Position numbers and translations under genes: made by a program | From: Stutzerimonas stutzeri | Lineage (GTDB): Bacteria; Pseudomonadota; Gammaproteobacteria; Pseudomonadales; Pseudomonadaceae | Direction of reading: 5' to 3' | DNA length: 64,000 nucleotides | Assembly: GCF_038561965.1 (NCBI RefSeq) | Contig: NZ_CP139348.1 | Location: forward strand, 3,286,001 to 3,350,000 | Part shown: positions 18,052-26,950 of the stretch, one piece after another | How the letters are laid out: each line of letters starts with the position of its first letter | How positions within the stretch are numbered: the stretch's first letter is position 1 | Notes under the pieces: model-generated | The model's database searches: none | The model's input: the letters and a program-made list of their open reading frames with translations, nothing else | What the model was told of the DNA's origin: nothing

Positions 18052-18741
18052 CTACACCGACAGGTAACGGCTGATGGTCGCCTCGTTGGCATTGGCCGCG
18101 CTTTCCTCCAGCACGAAGCGGCCCTTCTCGATGACCAGGAAGCGGTCGGCGATTTCCATGGTGAACGACAGCACCTGCTCGGAAACCACGATGGTGAGAT
18201 CGCGAAGCGAGCGGATCTCCTTCAGCGTGCGCGCGATGTCCTTGATGATCGACGGCTGGATGCCCTCGGTCGGCTCGTCCAGCAGCAGCACCTTGGGATT
18301 GGTCGCCAGTGCCCGGGCGATGGCCAGCTGCTGTTGCTGGCCGCCGGACAGGTTGCCACCCTTGCGTTTGCGCATGTCGTGCAGCACCGGGAACAGCGCG
18401 TAGAGATCATCCGGCACCTTGCCGCCAGCGGCTGCAGGCAGACCGGTCTGGATGTTCTCCAGCACCGTCATGCTGGGGAAGATCATCCGCCCCTGGGGCA
18501 CGTAGGCCACACCGCTGGCGACCCGCTGATGGGTCTCCAGCCCGGCGACTTCCTGCCCGTCCACCTGCACGCTGCCTGCGGTCTGCGGGACGATGCCCAT
18601 CAGCGTCTTGAACAGTGTGGTCTTGCCCATGCCGTTGCGGCCCATGACCGCGACGATTTCCTGTTTTTCGACCTTGAGATTGAGGTCGTGAAGGATCTGA
18701 CTCTGGCCGTAGCCCGAGGCGAGGCTGCTGATCTGGAACAT
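18052..18741 (-). CDS. urtE: urea/short-chain amide ABC transporter ATP-binding protein UrtE
   Basis: The 229-aa LivF-type ATPase has Walker A GRNGMGKTT, signature LSGGQQQQLAIARAL and Walker B VLLLDEPTEGIQPS. The EGIQPS ending is typical of UrtE. It pairs with UrtD on the cytoplasmic face to power import. ATG at 18741 gives the family start MFQISSLASGYG; in-frame codons further upstream fall in a repetitive intergenic element. It is 143 nt from urtD, separated by an inverted pair of REP-like hairpins. Confidence 0.94.
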   Translation of the reverse strand: MFQISSLASGYGQSQILHDLNLKVEKQEIVAVMGRNGMGKTTLFKTLMGIVPQTAGSVQVDGQEVAGLETHQRVASGVAYVPQGRMIFPSMTVLENIQTGLPAAAGGKVPDDLYALFPVLHDMRKRKGGNLSGGQQQQLAIARALATNPKVLLLDEPTEGIQPSIIKDIARTLKEIRSLRDLTIVVSEQVLSFTMEIADRFLVIEKGRFVLEESAANANEATISRYLSV

Positions 18742-18774
18742 GCTGAACTCCTTTGTGTACCTGTTGGGTGCGAC

Positions 18775-18866
18775 ACGCGTGGACATGCCTGCGGCGATGT
18801 CCACCCTACGGTGCGCGGACCAGCCGTCGGCTTAGGGTGGATAACCGCGAAGCGTTATCCACGCGT
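18775..18866. repeat. inverted pair of REP-like elements between urtD and urtE
   Basis: Two units share the frame CGCGTGGA...TCCACCCTA and face each other: unit 1 at 18775-18810, unit 2 (reverse) at 18831-18866. Each is itself a hairpin (GTGGACAT/ATGTCCAC and GTGGATAAC/GTTATCCAC). This arrangement resembles BIME-type intergenic repeats of pseudomonads. In the message it would fold inside the urt transcript. Confidence 0.7.
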
Positions 18867-18884
18867 GCCAGGGCCCGCACCGCC

Positions 18885-19637
18885 TCAATGCCCCAGATAA
18901 ACCTCGATGACCTTGGGATTGCTCTGCACCGCTTCCATGCTGCCCTCGGCCAGCACCTTGCCCTGATGCAGTACGGTGACCTTGTGGGCGATGCTCTTGA
19001 CGAACTCCATGTCGTGCTCGATCACCAGCACCGAGCGGCCCTGGCTGATGCGCTTGAGCAGCTCGGCGGTCTGTGCCCGCTCGCTGACGCTCATGCCGGC
19101 CACCGGCTCGTCGAGCATCAGCAACTCCGGGTCTTGCATCAGCAGCATGCCGATCTCCAGCCATTGTTTCTGGCCGTGGGAGAGCAGTCCTGCCTCGCTG
19201 TACAGCTGCCCGGTGAGGCCGATTTCCGCCGCGATTTCCTCCACCCGGGCGACGACCTCGGCGCTGCGCTTGAAGAACAGCGCGCCGAACACCTTGCGCC
19301 CGGCCGGATAGGACATTTCCAGGTTCTCGAACACGCTGAGGTTTTCGTAGATCGACGGGTTCTGGAACTTGCGCCCTACCCCGGCGCGAACGATGTCGAA
19401 CTCCTTCATCTTCGTCAGCTCGCGCCCGTCGAACTGGATCGAGCCGCCGGTGGCGCGGGTCTTCCCGCAGATCAGATCGAGCACCGTGGTCTTGCCGGCG
19501 CCGTTGGGGCCGATCACTACGCGTACCTCGTTGCGGTCCAGATAGAGGTTCAGGTCATCGACAGCCTTGAAACCATCGAAGGAAACGGTCAGGCCCTCGA
19601 TGGCCAGCACCGGTTTGGGCATCTGAAATCCACTCAT
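18885..19637 (-). CDS. urtD: urea/short-chain amide ABC transporter ATP-binding protein UrtD
   Basis: The 250-aa LivG-type ATPase has Walker A GPNGAGKTT, signature LSHGQKQWLEIGMLL and Walker B LLMLDEPVAGMS. The signature LSHGQKQWLEIG rather than LSGGQ is characteristic of UrtD. It overlaps the end of urtC by 4 nt (ATGA), so expression is translationally coupled. Confidence 0.95.
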   Translation of the reverse strand: MSGFQMPKPVLAIEGLTVSFDGFKAVDDLNLYLDRNEVRVVIGPNGAGKTTVLDLICGKTRATGGSIQFDGRELTKMKEFDIVRAGVGRKFQNPSIYENLSVFENLEMSYPAGRKVFGALFFKRSAEVVARVEEIAAEIGLTGQLYSEAGLLSHGQKQWLEIGMLLMQDPELLMLDEPVAGMSVSERAQTAELLKRISQGRSVLVIEHDMEFVKSIAHKVTVLHQGKVLAEGSMEAVQSNPKVIEVYLGH

Positions 19638-20830
19638 GGCGTGCTCTCCAGTTCTTTGGCGGGAACCGCATCGATCGTCGTACCGCCCACCCCCGGCTGC
19701 TCCGCCGACGGCTTGGACTTCATCGATGGCTGGCGCCGATCCGGCAGCCGCACACGCGCCAACCAGGGGCGGGCATGGCTCTGCCAGAGGCCTGCCAGAC
19801 CGTTGGGGAAATACATGACCACCGCGATGAACAGGCCACCCATGAAATACAGCCAGAGCTCCGGGAAGCTCTCGGAGAACACCGTCTTGCCGTAGTTGAC
19901 CAGCAGCGCGCCGTACACCGCGCCGAGCAGCGACATGCGCCCACCCACGGCGGCGAAGATGACCATCTCGATCGACGGCACGATGCCAACGAAGCTCGGC
20001 GACATGAAGCCCACCTGCAGGGTAAACATCGCGCCGCCGATGGCCGAGAAGCTCGCCGCCACGCAGAACACGAAGATCTTGAAGCTGGCCACGTCGTAAC
20101 CGGAGAAGCGCACCCGCTCTTCCTTGTCACGCATGGCCATCAGCAGGCGCCCGAGCTTCGAGGCGAGAATGAAGCGACCGATCAGGATGCAGCCGATCAG
20201 CAGCGCCGCGTTGACGAAGTAGAGAATGGTCTTCGCCTCGTCAGTGCGAATGTCCCAGCCGAGCAGCGTCTTCAGGTCGGTGATGCCGTTCACCCCGCCG
20301 GTCAGGCCCTGCTGGCCGATGATCAGGATGGTTAGGATCGCCGCGATGGCCTGGGTGACGATGGAGAAGTACACGTCGCCCACCCGGCGCTTGAACATCG
20401 CCACACCGATGATCAGCGCGAGGATCGCCGGCACCGCGACCACGGCAAGCAGGGTGAAGCCGAAGCTCTGGAAGGGTTGCCAGAACAACGGCAGCTCGGT
20501 GATCTGGTTCCAGTCCATGAAGTCCGGAATGCCGGGCGTGGACTGGATCCTGGTGCTTTCCGGGTCAGAGGCCTCTAGCTTGAGAAACATCGCCATGCAG
20601 TAGCCGCCGAGGCCGAAGAAGATCCCCTGCCCCAGGCTGAGAATGCCGCCGTAGCCCCAGCAAAGCACCAGCCCCACGGCGACGAACGCGTAAGTCAGGT
20701 ACTTGCCCACCATGTTCAGGCGGAAGCTGTCGAGCAGCAGCGGAAATGCCAGCAGGAGCAGCGCCGCGAGGATCAGCAGACCGATGCCGCCCTGCTTTCC
20801 GCCGAAGAATGTATCGAGTGTCTTATTCAT
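19634..20830 (-). CDS. urtC: urea/short-chain amide ABC transporter permease UrtC
   Basis: The 398-aa LivM-type permease has about ten transmembrane helices and an ending rich in charged residues beyond LAGLWQSHARPWLARVRLP. Landmarks are WGYGGILSLGQGIFFGLGGYCMAMFL and GQQGLTGGVNGITDL. ATG at 20830 starts MNKTLDTFFGG, matching the family; upstream in-frame codons lack homology. It forms the membrane channel with UrtB. It lies 148 nt after urtB. Confidence 0.94.
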   Translation of the reverse strand: MNKTLDTFFGGKQGGIGLLILAALLLLAFPLLLDSFRLNMVGKYLTYAFVAVGLVLCWGYGGILSLGQGIFFGLGGYCMAMFLKLEASDPESTRIQSTPGIPDFMDWNQITELPLFWQPFQSFGFTLLAVVAVPAILALIIGVAMFKRRVGDVYFSIVTQAIAAILTILIIGQQGLTGGVNGITDLKTLLGWDIRTDEAKTILYFVNAALLIGCILIGRFILASKLGRLLMAMRDKEERVRFSGYDVASFKIFVFCVAASFSAIGGAMFTLQVGFMSPSFVGIVPSIEMVIFAAVGGRMSLLGAVYGALLVNYGKTVFSESFPELWLYFMGGLFIAVVMYFPNGLAGLWQSHARPWLARVRLPDRRQPSMKSKPSAEQPGVGGTTIDAVPAKELESTP

Positions 20831-20978
20831 CGTTCGCCCCACCTGAAAAAGCTGCTTCGAACCGTAGCGGGCAACCCCGGCTGCAAGTCGTCCGAAGCGC
20901 AATGAGCAACCCGGTACGCTTGGGAAATGAGCACAGCGCGACCCAGGCGGCGCGCGCAGCAGGTGCAAATGGTCTTTT

Positions 20979-21896
20979 TCATTTGCGCACCTTGGCCGTG
21001 AACAGCCCCTGCGGACGCAGCATGAGGATCAGGATTACCGCCGAAAGGGTCAGCACCTTGGCCATCGAGCCACTGATGAAGAACTCGGCGATCGACTGCG
21101 TCTGGGCGATGGAGAACGCCGAGGCGATGGTGCCGAACAGGCTGGCCGCGCCGCCGAAGACCACCACCAGAAAGGTGTCGACGATGTACAGCGAACCGGA
21201 GGTCGGGCCCGTCGAACCGATGGTGGTGAACGCCGCGCCGGCGACCCCAGCCACGCCGCAGCCCAGGGCGAAGGTCATGCGGTCGACCTTCTTGGTGTTG
21301 ATCCCCACCGAACGCGCCATCACCCGGTTCTGCACCGTGGCGCGCACCTGCAGGCCCCAGCGCGAGCGGTACATGAGGACGAAGATCGCCGTGGTGAGCA
21401 GCAGTGTCAGCGCCATCACGAACAGCCCGTTGAGCGGAATGTCGATGGTGTCAGTGGGCATCCAGGAACCCATCAGCCAGTCCGGCAGCGTGGCGCTGAC
21501 CTCGCGCGCACCGAAGATCGAACGAAACGCCTGCTGCATCACCAGTGACAGGCCCCAGGTCGCCAGCAACGTGTCCAGCGGGCGGTGATAGAGCTTGCTG
21601 ATCAGCGCCCATTCGGCCAGCCAGCCAAGCGCACCGGCGATCACGAATGACAGCGCGATGGCGACGAAGAAATAGTAGGGCTGCAGCTCAGGCACATACT
21701 TGAGCGTCAGCACCGAGACCAGATAGGTGGTGTACGCACCCACGGTGAGGAACTCGCCATGGGCCATGTTGATCACGCCCATCTGACCAAAGATGATCGC
21801 CAGACCCAGAGCCATCAGCAGCAGCACGCAGAACACCGACAAGCCGTTGAAACCCTGCATGGCCGCGATGGCACCAAACTCCGATAGCCATTCCAT
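20979..21896 (-). CDS. urtB: urea/short-chain amide ABC transporter permease UrtB
   Basis: The 305-aa LivH-type permease has about eight helices. Its core IIFGQMGVINMAHGEFLTVGAY is diagnostic of the branched-chain amino acid/urea/amide permease group. Some UrtB proteins carry a long periplasmic N-terminal domain (total ~500 aa); this one is the short form, as in amide-type (Fmd) clusters. ATG at 21896 is the start by homology (MEWLSEFGAIAAMQGFNG). Confidence 0.94.
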   Translation of the reverse strand: MEWLSEFGAIAAMQGFNGLSVFCVLLLMALGLAIIFGQMGVINMAHGEFLTVGAYTTYLVSVLTLKYVPELQPYYFFVAIALSFVIAGALGWLAEWALISKLYHRPLDTLLATWGLSLVMQQAFRSIFGAREVSATLPDWLMGSWMPTDTIDIPLNGLFVMALTLLLTTAIFVLMYRSRWGLQVRATVQNRVMARSVGINTKKVDRMTFALGCGVAGVAGAAFTTIGSTGPTSGSLYIVDTFLVVVFGGAASLFGTIASAFSIAQTQSIAEFFISGSMAKVLTLSAVILILMLRPQGLFTAKVRK

Positions 21897-21959
21897 GATG
21901 ATGTCTCCTGATGGCAAAAGAGAGCGCCGCGGGCCTGCCGGCACGCGGCGCAGAGAGGG

Positions 21960-23201
21960 TTACTGGTAGCCTTTCGGGAAGGGATTCGGCTCGATCAGGT
22001 CGGACTCGAAGACCACCTGGAACTGCCCGTCGGCCTGCACCTGGCCGATGCGCGTCTTGCTCCACAGATGCTGGTTCTCGTGGACCTTCACGTAGCCTTC
22101 CGGCGCGGTGTTCAGCTCCAGCCCGGCTGAGGCGGCGACCACCTTGTCGACGTCGAAGCTGCCAGCCTTCTCGACCGCGGCCTTCCACAGCCATGGGCCG
22201 AGATAGGCGGCCTGGGTGACGTCACCGATCACCGCGTCGCTGCCGTACTTGGCCTTGAACGCCTTGACGAATTCGGCGTTGTTCGGGTTGTCCAGGCTCT
22301 GGAAGTACTTCATCGAGGCGTAGAAGCCGGCCATGTTCTCGCCGCCGATGCCGAGCAGTTCGTCCTCGGTGACCGAGAGGGTCAGCAGGGTCTGCTTGTC
22401 CGCGGTGATGCCGGCGGCCTTGAGCTGCTTGTAGAAGGCGACGTTGGAACCGCCGACCACGGCAGCGAAGATCACGTCGGGCTTCTTCAGCTTGATCTTG
22501 TTGGTCAGCGAGCCGAACTGGGTGTTGCCCAGCGGGTAGTACTCCTCGCCCACCACCTTGCCGCCGAGCACGTTCTCGATGTGCTTGCGGGCGATCTTCA
22601 TCGAGGTGCGCGGCCAGATGTAGTCCGAGCCGAGCAGGTAGAAGGTCTTGGCGCCCTTCTCCTTGGCGACCCAGTCGAGGCCGGCGAGGATCTGCTGGGT
22701 GGCCTCCTGGCCGGTGTAGACGACGTTCTTCGACTGCTCCAGCCCTTCATAGAAAGTCGGGTAGTAAAGCAGTCCGTTTTCCCGCTCGAAGATAGGCAGC
22801 ACCGCCTTGCGCGAGGCCGAGGTCCAGCAGCCGAACACCGCCGCGACCTTGTCGCGCTCCAGCAGCTTCTTGGCCTTTTCGGCGAAGGTCGGCCAGTCGG
22901 AGGCGCCGTCTTCCTGCACCACCTTGATCTGCCGGCCAAGGATGCCGCCTGCCGCGTTGATCTGCTCAATGGCCAGTCGCTCGGCCTGGATCGAGCCGGT
23001 CTCGGAGATGGCCATGGTGCCCGTTGCCGAATGCAGCTGCCCGACCACCACTTCCGTATCGGTGACCGCCAAGCCGGTGGTGTTGACCTCGGCGCTGGCG
23101 CTCGAGGCGAAGATGCTCATTGCCAGCATCGAGAGTGCCGCAGCCCCCTGCGCAAGCCGGCGGGGAAGGCGGCGTGACGAACCCGTCAGTTTTGGATCCA
23201 T
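21960..23201 (-). CDS. urtA: urea/short-chain amide ABC transporter periplasmic binding protein UrtA
   Basis: The 413-aa precursor has a Tat/Sec-type signal: basic RRLPRRLAQGAAAL, hydrophobic core, and likely cleavage after ASSASA near residue 37. The mature part is a LivJ/FmdD-type binding protein (VVVGQLHSATGTMAISE, VFGCWTSASRKAVLPIFE, YPTFYEG). Close UrtA/FmdD proteins bind urea or short amides. The adjacent fmdA and amiE, with no urease present, argue for formamide/acetamide here. It is the first gene of urtABCDE and has two copies of the shared operator at 109-147 nt upstream. Confidence 0.95.
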   Translation of the reverse strand: MDPKLTGSSRRLPRRLAQGAAALSMLAMSIFASSASAEVNTTGLAVTDTEVVVGQLHSATGTMAISETGSIQAERLAIEQINAAGGILGRQIKVVQEDGASDWPTFAEKAKKLLERDKVAAVFGCWTSASRKAVLPIFERENGLLYYPTFYEGLEQSKNVVYTGQEATQQILAGLDWVAKEKGAKTFYLLGSDYIWPRTSMKIARKHIENVLGGKVVGEEYYPLGNTQFGSLTNKIKLKKPDVIFAAVVGGSNVAFYKQLKAAGITADKQTLLTLSVTEDELLGIGGENMAGFYASMKYFQSLDNPNNAEFVKAFKAKYGSDAVIGDVTQAAYLGPWLWKAAVEKAGSFDVDKVVAASAGLELNTAPEGYVKVHENQHLWSKTRIGQVQADGQFQVVFESDLIEPNPFPKGYQ

Positions 23202-23309
23202 GATGATTGCTCCTGTCTCGGTGGGCCGTGCTTGGCTTGCCGCAACATTGCTGCTGCGGGCCGGCATCGGGTCGGGAGCAAGAATGGGCTCGGCTGTCTG
23301 GCCGGGGTA

Positions 23310-23325
23310 TACGCAGGATGACGTA
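23310..23325 (-). promoter_or_regulatory. candidate amide-regulon operator, urtA site 1
   Basis: The minus strand reads TACGTCATCCTGCGTA, identical to the fmdA box except for two central bases. It is the urtA-proximal copy, 109 nt before the start codon. Confidence 0.6.
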
Positions 23326-23331
23326 AGCGGG

Positions 23332-23347
23332 TACGTCATCTGACGTA
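23332..23347. promoter_or_regulatory. candidate amide-regulon operator, urtA/kinase site 2
   Basis: TACGTCATCTGACGTA is a nearly perfect palindrome (TACGTCA-TC-TGACGTA). It starts exactly 22 bp from site 1, about two helical turns, and lies in the divergent region between urtA and the sensor kinase gene, so it could serve both. Confidence 0.6.
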
Positions 23348-23545
23348 TCCGTTGCAGGCGCACTGCTGGTGCATCCTTGCGCCGGTATGGAGCACGCCGG
23401 CAGCCGGCAACCCTCGTCCCTGCCGATCACGGCAGCGCTGCGCCGGCATGCGTTCCGGTGCTTCGCCGCAGGCCATCAGCAGTACCGAACGGGGGCACGG
23501 AAGTTGCTCAAACCAGGGAAACGACAACCAGCCGGGGCCGCCAGC

Positions 23546-26500
23546 GTGCAGATCACAGGCACACAGCGCATCGTCAAAATTCGCCGCGACTACAACAGCT
23601 GGGTCGCCGACGAGACGCTGGAAGACTACGCCCTGCGTTTCACCCCCAAGTCGTTTCGCAAGTGGTCGGAATTCCGTATCGCCAACACCGCGCTCGGTGC
23701 GGTGTCGTTCCTGGCCCTGGAAGCCATCGGCGGCACGCTGGCCCTATCCTACGGTTTCACCAATACGCTCTGGACGATCCTCGCGGTGGCGCTGGTGATC
23801 TTCCTCACCGGGTTGCCGATCAGTTACTACGCGGCGCGCTACGGCGTGGACATGGACCTGCTGACCCGCGGCGCCGGCTTCGGCTACATCGGCTCGACCA
23901 TCACCTCGCTGATCTATGCCAGCTTCACCTTCCTGTTCTTCGCCCTCGAAGCGGCGATCATGGCGCTGGCGCTGGAGCTGTACTTCGGCATCCCGCTGGC
24001 GCTGGCCTATGTGATCTGCTCGATCATCATCGTGCCGCTGGTGACCTACGGCATCACCCTGATCAACCGCCTGCAGCTCTGGACGCAACCGGTCTGGCTG
24101 ATCCTTCTGTTGCTGCCCTACATCTTCGTCATCGCCAAGAACCCAGAGGCGCTGAGCGATCTGACCAGTTTTGCCGGCCGCGAAGGCGACGGCGGCTCAT
24201 TCAACCTACTGTCCTTCGGCGCCGCCTGCACCGTGGCGCTGGCACTGATCACGCAGATCGGCGAGCAGGTCGACTACCTGCGCTTCCTGCCCGAGAAGAC
24301 GCGACAGAACCGCGTCCGCTGGTGGCTGGCGATGCTCGCCGCCGGCCCCGGTTGGATCATCCCCGGCGCGCTGAAGATGCTCGCCGGCGCCTTTCTTGCC
24401 TTTCTCGCGCTGCAGCACGAAATCCCGGTGGACAAGGCGGCCGAACCGACGCAGATGTACCTGGTGGCCTTCAGCTACGTGTTCGCCTCGCCGGAATGGG
24501 CGCTGGGCGCCATGGTGCTGTTCGTCATCGTCTCGCAGGTGAAGATCAACGTGACCAACGCCTATGCCGGCTCCCTGGCCTGGTCGAACTTCTTCGCGCG
24601 CGTCACCCACAGCCATCCGGGGCGGGTGGTCTGGCTGGTATTCAACGTCTCGATCGCGCTGATGCTAATGGAGCTGGGCGTGTTCGAGGCCATCGAGCAG
24701 GTGCTCGGGCTGTACGCCAACGTCGCAATCGCCTGGATCGGCGCGCTGGTCGCGGACCTAGTGATCAACAAGCCGCTGGGCCTGTCGCCGCGGCAGATCG
24801 AATTCAAGCGCGCACACCTCTACGACATCAACCCTGTGGGCGTCGGCGCCATGCTGATCGCCTCGCTTCTGGCGATCCTCGCCCACAGCGGCGCGCTCGG
24901 TGCGCTGGTCCAGGCAGCCTCACCGATGATCGCGCTGGGCACTGCACTGGTCTGCGCACCGCTGATCGCCTGGCTCACCGGCGGGCGCTTCTATATCGCC
25001 CGTAAACGCCAGCCAGAGCTGCTCTACCCCTATACCGAACGCGGCAAGATCGCCTGCGTGCTGTGCAGCAATGCCTTCGAGGAGCCGGACACCGCCTTCT
25101 GCCCCGCCTACGGTGCGCCGATCTGCTCGCTGTGCTGCTCGCTAGATGCCCGCTGCGGCGACCTCTGCAAACCGCACGCGCGGCTCTCGGCGCAGTGGGA
25201 CAACTTCGTTCGCTGGGCCTTCCCACAGGTGTCCATCCCGCGGCTGCACACCCGTCTGGCGCACTACCTCGGTGTGCTCGGCCTGATCATCGGCCTGCTT
25301 TCGCTGGCGCTCTGGCTGATTTACAGCCAGGTCTCGCCAAGTGTCGTGGCCAGCTCGCAGGAGGCGGGAGAAACCCTTTACCAGGCCTTTCTCAAGGCGT
25401 TCCTGGTGCTCTCGTTGTTCGCCGGCATTCTCGCCTGGTGGGTGGTGCTGACCCGCGAAAGCCGCCACGTCGCCCAACAGGAATCGGATCGCCAGACCCA
25501 CCTGCTAATGCAGGAAATCGAAGCCCACCGCAAGACCGACGAACAGCTGCAGAAGGCCAAGGAGGCGTCCGAGGCAGCCAATGCCGCCAAGAGCCGCTAT
25601 GTGACCGGCCTGTCCCATGAGCTGCGCACGCCGCTCAACAGCATCCTCGGCTACGCGCAGATCCTGTTGCGCGATGGCGAGCTGCCGACGCGACACAAGG
25701 AAGCGCTGGGCACCATCCATCGCAGCGGCGCTCACCTGCTCTCGCTGATCGACGGCCTGCTCGACGTGGCCAGGATAGAGGCCGGAAAACTCAATCTGGA
25801 GCCCTCCGAGATCGCCTTTCCCGAGTTTCTCCTGCAGGTACGCCAGATGATCGCGCCGCAGGCCGAGGAAAAGGGCCTGCGCTTCCACTTCGAAACCCAG
25901 GGCCGCATCCCGGCCGTGGTGCGTGGTGATGAGAAGCGCGTACGGCAGATTCTCATCAACCTGCTCGGCAATGCGGTGCGCTACACCGACGCCGGCAGCA
26001 TCACCCTGCGCGCGAGCTACCTGCGCGAAACGGCGACCTTCGAGATCGCCGACACCGGCATCGGCATTGCCCCCGAGCAGGTGGAGCGACTGTTCCAGCC
26101 GTTCGAGCGAGGCAATCCGTTGCGCCAGGACAGCGGCCTGGGCCTCGGCCTGACCATCACCCGCATGCTCACCGCCTTGATGGGCGGCGAGCTGTCGATG
26201 AAGAGCGAGCAAGGTCGCGGCAGCGTCTTCCAGCTGCGCCTGTTCCTCTCCGAAGTGCGCGTGCCGCAGGCGGTAGTCCATGTCGAACACGACATCATCG
26301 GCTACCACGGCCCGCGCCGTCGCGTGCTGGTGGTCGACGACCACATCGAACACCGCAAGGTGCTGGCCGGCATGCTTGAGCCACTGGGCTTCGAGATACT
26401 CATGGCCAGCAATGGCCAGGAAGCGCTCAGCCTGGTCTCGCTGCACAACCCTGATCTGATCCTGATGGATCTTTCCATGCCGCAGCTCGACGGCTGGCAG

Positions 26501-26950
26501 ACCGCCAGGCTGATTCGCCGCTCGGTGGGTTCGACGGCGCCGATCATCGTCATTTCCGCCAATGCCTTCGTCGACGGAGCGAGTGTCGCCGCCGATTGCA
26601 GTGACTACCTGCCCAAGCCGGTGCATGCACCGGTGCTGCTGGACAAGATTCGCCAGCAGCTAGCGCTGGAATGGCTCAGACGCGATGCGGACGCCTCCGC
26701 TTCGATGGCCGCCGCCCTGCCGCTCGATGCACTGCACGCGCTGCAGCAACAGACCTCGCTCGGATATGTACGCGGCGTGCTCGAACTGCTCGACCAGTTC
26801 GAACGCAACCTGCCGGCCGCCGCCGCGCAACTCCAGGAACTGCGCCAGCTGGCCAGACGTTTCCAGCTAAACGAACTGGGCCAGCGCCTGGATCAGGCCA
26901 TGACCAACGAGATTCAGACGACCATGGAGAACCCCCATGCATCCAGCTGA
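23546..26950 (+). CDS. hybrid sensor histidine kinase with N-terminal NCS1-type (cytosine/purine permease-like) transporter domain
   Basis: This ~1134-aa fusion starts, on my reading, at GTG 23546 (VQITGTQRIVKIRRDYNSW, the expected family N-terminus); in-frame ATGs at 23369 and 23387 are alternatives. Domain order: about 12 transmembrane helices with NCS1 features (ALEAIGGTLALSYGF, RGAGFGYIGS, ITQIGEQVDYLRFLP), residues ~25-495; a cluster of eight Cys at 504-541 resembling a zinc ribbon; two more helices; a coiled coil; HisKA with His691 in LSHELRTPLNSILGYAQ; HATPase with NLLGNAVRYT, DTGIGI and GLGLGL; then a receiver domain with Asp975. A C-terminal ~90 residues resemble a degraded Hpt-like helical bundle, but no phospho-His motif is evident. 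The stop overlaps the next regulator gene by 14 nt. Divergence from urtA suggests it senses amides or urea. Confidence 0.9.
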   Translation: MQITGTQRIVKIRRDYNSWVADETLEDYALRFTPKSFRKWSEFRIANTALGAVSFLALEAIGGTLALSYGFTNTLWTILAVALVIFLTGLPISYYAARYGVDMDLLTRGAGFGYIGSTITSLIYASFTFLFFALEAAIMALALELYFGIPLALAYVICSIIIVPLVTYGITLINRLQLWTQPVWLILLLLPYIFVIAKNPEALSDLTSFAGREGDGGSFNLLSFGAACTVALALITQIGEQVDYLRFLPEKTRQNRVRWWLAMLAAGPGWIIPGALKMLAGAFLAFLALQHEIPVDKAAEPTQMYLVAFSYVFASPEWALGAMVLFVIVSQVKINVTNAYAGSLAWSNFFARVTHSHPGRVVWLVFNVSIALMLMELGVFEAIEQVLGLYANVAIAWIGALVADLVINKPLGLSPRQIEFKRAHLYDINPVGVGAMLIASLLAILAHSGALGALVQAASPMIALGTALVCAPLIAWLTGGRFYIARKRQPELLYPYTERGKIACVLCSNAFEEPDTAFCPAYGAPICSLCCSLDARCGDLCKPHARLSAQWDNFVRWAFPQVSIPRLHTRLAHYLGVLGLIIGLLSLALWLIYSQVSPSVVASSQEAGETLYQAFLKAFLVLSLFAGILAWWVVLTRESRHVAQQESDRQTHLLMQEIEAHRKTDEQLQKAKEASEAANAAKSRYVTGLSHELRTPLNSILGYAQILLRDGELPTRHKEALGTIHRSGAHLLSLIDGLLDVARIEAGKLNLEPSEIAFPEFLLQVRQMIAPQAEEKGLRFHFETQGRIPAVVRGDEKRVRQILINLLGNAVRYTDAGSITLRASYLRETATFEIADTGIGIAPEQVERLFQPFERGNPLRQDSGLGLGLTITRMLTALMGGELSMKSEQGRGSVFQLRLFLSEVRVPQAVVHVEHDIIGYHGPRRRVLVVDDHIEHRKVLAGMLEPLGFEILMASNGQEALSLVSLHNPDLILMDLSMPQLDGWQTARLIRRSVGSTAPIIVISANAFVDGASVAADCSDYLPKPVHAPVLLDKIRQQLALEWLRRDADASASMAAALPLDALHALQQQTSLGYVRGVLELLDQFERNLPAAAAQLQELRQLARRFQLNELGQRLDQAMTNEIQTTMENPHASS

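Noticed and set aside
21960..23201. Urea-specific importer serving urease
   Set aside because: No urease genes in the window and direct linkage to formamidase and aliphatic amidase; amide transport is favoured, though urea cannot be excluded.
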